Shown here piece after piece: positions 5,339-10,590 of a DNA stretch of 10,590 bases. The number at the start of each line of letters is the position of its first letter. The first letter of the stretch is position 1. A program made the position numbers and the translations under genes. The notes beneath the pieces were generated by a model that did not search any database, was not told the DNA's origin, and saw only the letters and a program-made list of their open reading frames with translations. Source of the DNA: WACF01 sp040880205 (GTDB taxonomy: Bacteria; Pseudomonadota; Gammaproteobacteria; Pseudomonadales; Cellvibrionaceae). Where the stretch lies: positions 1-10,590 of the forward strand of contig JBBDIU010000157.1 in the NCBI GenBank assembly GCA_040880205.1, in the 5' to 3' direction.

Positions 5339-5387
5339 GTCTCACGTCTCACGTCTCACGTCTCACGTCTCACGTCTCACGTCTCAC
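5339..5387. repeat. Perfect heptamer array, GTCTCAC x7, overlapping the 3' end of mtaD
   Basis: Seven exact consecutive copies of GTCTCAC, 49 bases in all, with no change. On the mtaD strand the unit is GTGAGAC. The mtaD stop codon TGA (5372-5370) and its last five sense codons lie inside the array, and about four and a half copies lie beyond the stop. The perfect identity suggests recent expansion. Confidence 0.98.
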
Positions 5388-6701
5388 CAATTTCCCCTGC
5401 CATTCCCCCGCCTTGCGTCGAATCTCCTGCTCGTTCAGGGTTCTCAGCTTGCGATCACGCATCAGCGCTTTTCCTTTCACCCACACGTCGGTGACATCGC
5501 GGGTACAGTTGGTGTAGACGATGTGCGACACTGGATCGAACAAGGGTGTGGCTTCCAGGGTGTCGACGGAAATGGCCGTCAGGTCAGCCAGTTTGCCCGT
5601 TTCCAGGCTGCCGATATGTTGTTCCTGGCCCAGCGCTTTGGCGCCATTCAGGGTGGCCATGCGCAAGGCCTGGTGGGCGTTAAGAGCGGCCGCGTTGTTG
5701 GCGACTCCCTTGGCCAGTAGTGCGGCGGTGCGCATTTCGCCCAGTAGATCCAAATCGTTGTTGCTGGCGGCACCGTCGGTGCCGAGCGCCACGTTAATGC
5801 CGGCTCGCAGCAGTTTGTCCACCGGGCAAAATCCGCTGGCGAGCTTGAGGTTTGACTCCGGGCAGTGCACCACATGAGCGCCGCTCTGGCTGAGAATGTC
5901 GATATCCTCTGCATCCACCTGGGTCATGTGAACACACTGGGCCAGGGGCGACAGGATATTGAGTTCCTGCAAGCGCCGGGCGGGGCGTTTGCCGGTCTGC
6001 TCCACCGCTTGGTCGACTTCGAATGCGGTTTCATGCAGATGGATCTGGACGGGGGCCTGTAGCTCTTCCGCCAACACGGCAATGCGCCGCAGTGGCTCAT
6101 CGGACACTGTGTAGGGCGCGTGGGGGCCGAAGCCGATGTGGATCAGGTCGCTGGAGCGAAAGTCGTCGTGCACCGCCAGCGCCCGGCTGATGTATTCTTC
6201 GGCGGTTTGCGCCCACATGGTGGGAAAATCCAGCACCGGCGAACAAATTTGCGCGCGCATGCCCGCCTGTTGGGCGGCCTTGGCCACCTGATCGGGGAAA
6301 AAGTACATGTCCGCGAAACAGGTGGTGCCGGCGCGAATCATCTCGGCCATGGCTAACTGGCAACCGTCGTACACGAACTCTGCATTCACCCACTGCATTT
6401 CGGCTGGCCAGATATGCTCTTCCAACCACTGTTGCAGGGGCTGATCGTTGGCAAAACCCCGCAGCAGGCTCATGCCCGCATGGCCGTGACTGTTGACCAG
6501 ACCGGGAATCAGGATGTGATGGGGCAGATCAATGATTTCCCGTGCAACAAAGCGTTTACTTGCCTCGGCTTGCGGTACTAAGGCCACGATACGGCCCTTG
6601 TCGATGGCCAAGGCGCAGGATTCCAGGATTTGGTCGGCTGGCACCACCGGGATGATCCAGCGCGAACTGATCAGGGTGTCGATGTGCTCAGTGGCCGCCA
6701 T
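5370..6701 (-). CDS. mtaD: 5-methylthioadenosine/S-adenosylhomocysteine deaminase (TRZ/ATZ amidohydrolase)
   Basis: A 443-residue amidohydrolase-superfamily TIM barrel, usual length. The metal ligands are in NSHGHAG (70-76; His72, His74), the HLHE motif with His221 and Glu224 (221-224), VHMT (His258) and GTDGAASNNDLD (307-318; Asp309). The ends form the small beta-sandwich, with the family signature GSLETGKLADLTAI (364-377). Enzymes of this group deaminate SAH and methylthioadenosine to inosyl forms, linking to the SAM cycle that UbiG, its downstream neighbour, feeds with SAH. Other TRZ/ATZ deaminase substrates are possible. ATG 6701 is chosen over an upstream in-frame ATG at 6929 because GAGGA (6712-6708) precedes it at six bases and the extra residues would be unlike the family and would cross the upstream control region. 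The last residues VRRET and the stop are encoded by the heptamer array, so the native C terminus has been altered. Confidence 0.9.
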   Translation of the reverse strand: MAATEHIDTLISSRWIIPVVPADQILESCALAIDKGRIVALVPQAEASKRFVAREIIDLPHHILIPGLVNSHGHAGMSLLRGFANDQPLQQWLEEHIWPAEMQWVNAEFVYDGCQLAMAEMIRAGTTCFADMYFFPDQVAKAAQQAGMRAQICSPVLDFPTMWAQTAEEYISRALAVHDDFRSSDLIHIGFGPHAPYTVSDEPLRRIAVLAEELQAPVQIHLHETAFEVDQAVEQTGKRPARRLQELNILSPLAQCVHMTQVDAEDIDILSQSGAHVVHCPESNLKLASGFCPVDKLLRAGINVALGTDGAASNNDLDLLGEMRTAALLAKGVANNAAALNAHQALRMATLNGAKALGQEQHIGSLETGKLADLTAISVDTLEATPLFDPVSHIVYTNCTRDVTDVWVKGKALMRDRKLRTLNEQEIRRKAGEWQGKLVRRET

Positions 6702-6768
6702 TGGGTATCCTCGTAAATTGCCCCCGCGGCCGGTCGATAACCGGCCCTCATCGGGGCTCTGCCGCGGG
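6702..6768 (-). promoter_or_regulatory. Structured G+C-rich 5' leader of mtaD
   Basis: Several complementary stretches compete here. GGCCGGT (6728-6734) pairs with ACCGGCC (6740-6746) around a five-base loop. CCCGCGGC (6723-6730) pairs with GCCGCGGG (6761-6768), overlapping the inner stem by three bases. GCCCC (6720-6724) pairs with GGGGC (6753-6757). The overlap means the folds cannot all form at once. The region lies directly before the mtaD ribosome binding site and would begin near the expected transcript start. I do not recognise it as a known riboswitch class; it does not match the SAH riboswitch consensus as I recall it. Confidence 0.35.
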
Positions 6769-6774
6769 CGCCAG

Positions 6775-6802
6775 AGTATACCGGTAATGGCTGGTTTGTG
6801 CA
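6775..6802 (-). promoter_or_regulatory. Candidate mtaD promoter
   Basis: On the minus strand TGCACA (6802-6797) and TATACT (6780-6775) are 16 bases apart. The -10 box matches in five of six positions and the -35 box in four of six. The predicted transcript start near 6768 falls at the edge of the structured leader. It would drive the mtaD-ubiG-mupP-yciK unit. Confidence 0.4.
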
Positions 6803-6835
6803 GTGCGGTCGGGGTGGTTTCAGCCCAAGTCCCGG

Positions 6836-6864
6836 TGCTTATCCCACTGATTTTATGGTAATAT
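6836..6864 (+). promoter_or_regulatory. Candidate gyrA promoter with extended -10 box
   Basis: TGG followed by TAATAT (6859-6864) makes an extended -10 element (TGnTAATAT). The matching -35 position, TGCTTA (6836-6841) at 17 bases, is weak, which is tolerated by extended -10 promoters. The transcript would start near 6871 and have a leader of about 119 bases before the gyrA ATG. Confidence 0.4.
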
Positions 6865-6886
6865 TGCCCGCTTACCCTTTGATGGT

Positions 6887-6916
6887 CCCGGTTGGTGCCG
6901 AACGAGCGCCGACGGG
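6887..6916 (+). promoter_or_regulatory. Hairpin in the predicted gyrA leader
   Basis: CCCG (6887-6890) pairs with CGGG (6913-6916), and GGTGC (6894-6898) pairs with GCGCC (6906-6910) including one G-T pair, with a small internal loop between them and a seven-base terminal loop. It has no T-run and ends some 70 bases before the gyrA start. Its role is unknown and it may be chance. Confidence 0.25.
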
Positions 6917-6989
6917 TACTGTTCAGCACTGCTATTTAACAGTTAATTAGCAAAAAATAACGCATCCCCAGCGAGGAAAGCCGCAGTTT

Positions 6990-9572
6990 ATGGGCGACGA
7001 CATAGCCAGAGAAATCCTACCGGTCAACATCGAAGACGAGCTCAAGCAGTCCTACCTCGACTACGCCATGAGCGTTATCGTGGGTCGTGCGCTGCCCGAT
7101 GTGCGCGATGGGCTGAAACCCGTGCATCGGCGGGTGTTGTTCGCCATGAGCGAGCTCAACAACGATTGGAACAAGGCCTACAAAAAATCCGCGCGGGTCG
7201 TGGGGGATGTGATCGGTAAATACCATCCCCACGGTGACAGCGCCGTCTACGATGCCATTGTTCGCCTGGCTCAGCCGTTTTCCATGCGCTACATGCTGGT
7301 GGACGGCCAGGGCAACTTCGGATCCATCGACGGGGATCGGGCCGCGGCCATGCGTTACACCGAAATCCGGATGGCCAAACTGGCCCATGAGCTGCTGGCC
7401 GATCTGGACAAGGAAACCGTTGATTTCGTCGACAATTACGACGGCCAGGAAAAAATTCCCGAAGTCCTGCCCACCCGGGTACCCAATCTGCTGATTAATG
7501 GCTCCTCCGGTATTGCCGTGGGCATGGCCACCAATATCCCGCCGCACAATATCCGCGAGGTAGTGAAGGCTTGTATTGCGCTGATCGACAATGAGCACAT
7601 TACCGTCGATGAACTGATGGAATTCGTGCCCGGCCCCGATTTTCCCACGGGTGCCATTATCAATGGCCGCGCCGGCATTGTGCAGGCCTATCGCACCGGC
7701 CGCGGGCGCATTTATGTGCGTGCCAAGGCGGACGTCGAGCGCGATGAAAAGGGCAACCGGGACGTGATCATTATTCACGAAATTCCCTACATGCTGAACA
7801 AGGCCCGCCTAATCGAGCGCATTGCCGAGCTGGTAAAGGAAAAGAAAATCGAAGGCATCGCCGAGTTGCGCGACGAATCGGACAAGGACGGCATGCGCAT
7901 CGTGATTGAACTGCGACGTGGCGAATCCGGCGAGGTGGTGCTCAACAATTTGTATTCGCAAACCTCGTTGCAAACCGTATTCGGCATCAACATCGTGGCC
8001 CTGGTGGACAACCAGCCGCGCACGCTGAACCTCAAGCAGTTGCTGGAATATTTCGTTCTGCACCGCCGCGAGGTGGTTACCCGCCGTACCGTCTACCTGC
8101 TGCGCCGGGCACGTGACCGGGGTCACATACTGGAAGGTTTGGCGATTGCCATTGCCAATATCGATCAGGTGATCGAGCTAATCAAAGCATCCCCCACACC
8201 AGCCGACGCTAAAGACGGGCTGATGGCTCGCGGCTGGGATTTGACCGAGGTGAGTGAATTTTTGGCGCGTGCCAGAACCGAGGGCGGCGATAGTGTTTGC
8301 CGCCCGGATGATTTGGAAGAGCGCTACGGCCTGCGCGACACGTCACAGGGAAAGCAGTATTTTCTTTCGCCGGCACAAGCCCAATCGATTCTCGATTTGC
8401 GGTTGCACCGCCTGACCGGCATGGAGCACGACAAGCTGCTGACCGAATACGAGGAAAAGCTGGCGCAAATTGCCGAGTACATGGGCATCCTCGCCAATCC
8501 CGAACGCTTGATGCAGGTCATCCGGGAAGAGCTGGATGCCATCGTCAACGAATACGGCGACGAGCGCCGCACCGATATTCAGGAATCCCTGCTCGATCTC
8601 ACCACTGAAGACCTGATCAACGAAGAAGACCGCGTGGTGACTATTTCTCACGGTGGTTACGCCAAGACCCAGCCCCTGGACGCCTACCAGGCCCAACGGC
8701 GTGGCGGCATGGGCAAGGCCGCGACCTCGGTAAAAGACGAAGACTTTGTCGAGCATTTACTGATTGCCAACACCCATACCACTATTTTGTGCTTCAGCAA
8801 TCGCGGCAAGGTGTATTGGCTCAAGGTTTACCAGATTCCGGTGGCGGGTCGTCAGTCGCGCGGCCGTCCCATGGTTAATTTGCTGCCGCTGGAAGCGGGC
8901 GAGTACATCACCTCCATTCTGCCGGTGCAGGAATACGACCAAGATCACTTTATTTTTATGGCCACCGCCAATGGCACGGTGAAGAAAACCGCACTGCCGC
9001 AGTTTGCCCGGCAACGCAGTACCGGCCTGCGCGCCATTGAACTGGAGGAAGGGGATCGCCTGGTCAGTACGGCCATCACCGACGGTCACCAGGAAATTAT
9101 CCTGTTTTCCAGCAGCGGCAAGGCGGCGCGTTTCAAGGAAACCGAAGTCCGGGCCATGGGTCGCGTATCGCGCGGTGTCCGCGGCATTCGCCTGAAGGGC
9201 AATCACAAGGTCATCTCCATGGTCATACCCATGGAAAATGGCAAGGTGCTGTCGGTCAGTGAAAAAGGTTACGGTAAACGCACCGCCGTGGAGGAATTCG
9301 CCACCAAGGGTCGCGGTTCCCAAGGCGTCATTGCCATGCAAACCACTGAACGCAATGGGGATCTGGTGGGCGCGGTACAAGTATTGGATGGTGATGAAAT
9401 TATGCTGATCTCCGATCAGGGCACCCTGGTCCGCACCCGGGTCGAAGAGGTGTCGGTGCTGAGTCGCAATACCCAGGGCGTGCGGCTGATTCGGCTGAAG
9501 GAAGGTGAACACCTAGTGGGTGTGGAACGCGTCGAAGAATCAGAGGAAGAACCTATCGAGGCGAGCGAATAG
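6990..9572 (+). CDS. gyrA: DNA gyrase subunit A
   Basis: An 860-residue GyrA, close to the E. coli length (875). The subunit cleaves and rejoins DNA in the A2B2 gyrase that introduces negative supercoils. The winged-helix breakage-reunion domain comes first, with catalytic Tyr123 in AMRYTEIRM. The quinolone-resistance region reads HPHGDSAVYDA (79-89), with Ser84 and Asp88 equivalent to E. coli Ser83 and Asp87, both wild type. The tower and coiled-coil region follows, then the beta-pinwheel C-terminal domain, opened by the GyrA box QRRGGMG (569-575). In E. coli this box is QRRGGKG, so one lysine is replaced by methionine. The protein ends in an acidic tail (ERVEESEEEPIEASE). GAGGAAAG (6973-6980) lies nine bases before the ATG. 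It is divergent from mtaD and followed after 17 bases by pheA. Confidence 0.99.
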   Translation: MGDDIAREILPVNIEDELKQSYLDYAMSVIVGRALPDVRDGLKPVHRRVLFAMSELNNDWNKAYKKSARVVGDVIGKYHPHGDSAVYDAIVRLAQPFSMRYMLVDGQGNFGSIDGDRAAAMRYTEIRMAKLAHELLADLDKETVDFVDNYDGQEKIPEVLPTRVPNLLINGSSGIAVGMATNIPPHNIREVVKACIALIDNEHITVDELMEFVPGPDFPTGAIINGRAGIVQAYRTGRGRIYVRAKADVERDEKGNRDVIIIHEIPYMLNKARLIERIAELVKEKKIEGIAELRDESDKDGMRIVIELRRGESGEVVLNNLYSQTSLQTVFGINIVALVDNQPRTLNLKQLLEYFVLHRREVVTRRTVYLLRRARDRGHILEGLAIAIANIDQVIELIKASPTPADAKDGLMARGWDLTEVSEFLARARTEGGDSVCRPDDLEERYGLRDTSQGKQYFLSPAQAQSILDLRLHRLTGMEHDKLLTEYEEKLAQIAEYMGILANPERLMQVIREELDAIVNEYGDERRTDIQESLLDLTTEDLINEEDRVVTISHGGYAKTQPLDAYQAQRRGGMGKAATSVKDEDFVEHLLIANTHTTILCFSNRGKVYWLKVYQIPVAGRQSRGRPMVNLLPLEAGEYITSILPVQEYDQDHFIFMATANGTVKKTALPQFARQRSTGLRAIELEEGDRLVSTAITDGHQEIILFSSSGKAARFKETEVRAMGRVSRGVRGIRLKGNHKVISMVIPMENGKVLSVSEKGYGKRTAVEEFATKGRGSQGVIAMQTTERNGDLVGAVQVLDGDEIMLISDQGTLVRTRVEEVSVLSRNTQGVRLIRLKEGEHLVGVERVEESEEEPIEASE

Positions 9573-9589
9573 CGCGGGATTGTCGGATC

Positions 9590-10590
9590 ATGGCCAAGCA
9601 CACCGGGAACAACGAAAGTGAAGAGTTGAAGGCATTGCGCGAGAAGATCGACGCGATCGACGAAAATATTGAGCGCTTGATCAGTGAACGCGCCCAATGC
9701 GCGCAGGATGTGGCAGCGGTTAAAAAAGCCGCTGGGGAAACCGGAATTCACTACTACCGGCCCGAGCGGGAAGCGCAAGTGCTGCGCAAGATCATGGAGA
9801 ACAATGGCGGCCCCCTTTCCAACGAGGAAATGGCGCGCCTGTTCCGCGAAATCATGTCCGCCTGTCTGGCCCTGGAGCATCCGGCACGCGTTGCCTATCT
9901 GGGGCCGGAAGGCACTTTTACCCAGCAGGCGGCTTTGAAGCACTTTGGTCGATCAGCAATCTGTGTGCCCATGGCGGCCATAGACGATGTGTTTCGGGAA
10001 GTCGAGGCGGGAGCGGTGGAGTTCGGGGTGGTGCCGGTGGAAAATTCCTCCGAAGGCGTGGTCAACCATACCCTGGATACCTTTTTCGAATCGGGCTTGA
10101 AAATCTGTGGCGAGGTTGCGCTACGCATTCACCAGCATTTGCTAGTGGCCGATGTGACCAACACGGAAAACATTTCGCGCATCTATTCACACTCTCAATC
10201 CCTTGCCCAGTGTCGCAAATGGCTGGATTCCCGTTACCCGAAGGCAGATCGTATTCCCGTGAGCAGCAACTCGGAAGCGGCCAAACGGGTTAAAGGAGAA
10301 TGGAATGCGGCGGCCATTGCCGGCGAAATGGCGGCGGAACTGTATGGCTTGAACATACTTGCGGAAAAAATTGAGGATCAGCCGGATAATTCGACCCGGT
10401 TCTTGATCATCGGCAATCAGGAAGTTCCGCCCAGCGGCAATGACAAAACCTCGCTTATCATTTCCATGCGCAATGAACCCGGGGCGCTCTACGATTTGCT
10501 GGAGCCTTTTCGTACGCACAACGTCGATCTCACCAGTGTGGAATCGCGTCCGTCCAAGACCGGCAACTGGAACTATGTATTCTTCATAGA
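9590..10590 (+). CDS. pheA: Bifunctional chorismate mutase/prephenate dehydratase, 3' end outside the window
   Basis: A partial gene of 333 codons, open to the right edge; the family is about 365 residues, so some 30 are missing. PheA makes phenylpyruvate from chorismate via prephenate for phenylalanine synthesis. Residues 12-95 form an AroQ-type chorismate mutase domain (LREKIDAIDENIERLISERA, with Arg17, Arg34 and Lys45 as likely active-site residues). The prephenate dehydratase domain follows: VAYLGPEGTFTQQAALKHFG (101-120), VPVENSSEGVVNHTLDTF (148-165) and the catalytic DNSTRF (266-271). An ACT domain begins near 287, with NEPGALYDLL (295-304) and ESRP (318-321), the phenylalanine-binding motifs that give feedback inhibition. 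The ATG is 17 bases past the gyrA stop and its ribosome binding site is weak (GGGAT about ten bases upstream), so translation may be coupled to gyrA. serC, which separates these genes in Pseudomonas, is absent. Confidence 0.97.
   Translation, partial: MAKHTGNNESEELKALREKIDAIDENIERLISERAQCAQDVAAVKKAAGETGIHYYRPEREAQVLRKIMENNGGPLSNEEMARLFREIMSACLALEHPARVAYLGPEGTFTQQAALKHFGRSAICVPMAAIDDVFREVEAGAVEFGVVPVENSSEGVVNHTLDTFFESGLKICGEVALRIHQHLLVADVTNTENISRIYSHSQSLAQCRKWLDSRYPKADRIPVSSNSEAAKRVKGEWNAAAIAGEMAAELYGLNILAEKIEDQPDNSTRFLIIGNQEVPPSGNDKTSLIISMRNEPGALYDLLEPFRTHNVDLTSVESRPSKTGNWNYVFFI

Noticed and set aside
4413..5387. CRISPR array
   Set aside because: The repeats are seven bases, directly tandem, without spacers, and no cas gene is present.
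5298..5720. Plus-strand open frame containing repeated LTSHVSR-like peptides
   Set aside because: It is open only because the GTCTCAC strand has no stop triplets, and the rest runs antisense to mtaD. The peptide repeats are the DNA array read in three frames.
7068..7260. Quinolone-resistance substitutions in gyrA
   Set aside because: The residues equivalent to E. coli Ser83 and Asp87 are Ser and Asp, so the site is wild type.
9684..9938. Plus-strand frame of 84 codons after gyrA
   Set aside because: It is out of frame within pheA, whose chorismate mutase and dehydratase motifs are continuous from 9590.

Overview
The window looks like chromosomal core DNA of a gammaproteobacterium. It is closest in gene content and order to the Pseudomonas / Cellvibrionales part of the class. 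The evidence is the run yciK-mupP-ubiG-mtaD on the minus strand next to gyrA and pheA on the plus strand, a variant of the layout known around gyrA in Pseudomonas. Proteins resemble those families closely, and I see no plasmid, phage or integron signature apart from a possible insertion-sequence end at the left edge.

Layout. Positions 1-45 look like the terminus of an IS5-type element. A small VOC-fold protein follows (121-543, +). Then come a SlyD-like FKBP prolyl isomerase (762-1232, -), a solitary FleN/FlhG-like MinD/ParA ATPase (1408-2226, +, GTG start) and an exported single-domain rhodanese (2364-2918, +). The rhodanese converges on a four-gene minus-strand unit read mtaD (6701-5370), ubiG (5240-4527), mupP (4407-3739), yciK (3731-2973). 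gyrA (6990-9572, +) diverges from mtaD, and pheA (from 9590, +) is cut by the right edge.

How the genes fit together. mtaD deaminates S-adenosylhomocysteine and methylthioadenosine. UbiG uses SAM and makes SAH during ubiquinone synthesis. MupP belongs to MurNAc recycling. YciK is a short-chain dehydrogenase of unclear substrate. gyrA and pheA are DNA gyrase A and the bifunctional chorismate mutase/prephenate dehydratase. In Pseudomonas serC lies between gyrA and pheA; here the gap is 17 bases and serC is absent.

The most unusual signal is a set of tandem heptanucleotide arrays in the spacers of the minus-strand unit. There are seven exact GTCTCAC copies (5339-5387), seven degenerate GTGAAWW-type copies (5256-5304), TTGTTCA copies (4476-4503) and a pair of inverted TAGTCGC-type arrays (4413-4447 and 4512-4543). 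The unit differs from spacer to spacer but the period is always seven. The arrays run into coding sequence: the last codons and the stop codons of both mtaD and ubiG are made of repeat. Because seven is not a multiple of three, a repeat holding one stop triplet closes all three frames. A second notable item is a G+C-rich, self-complementary leader in front of mtaD. I found no defence system, CRISPR array, tRNA or rRNA.
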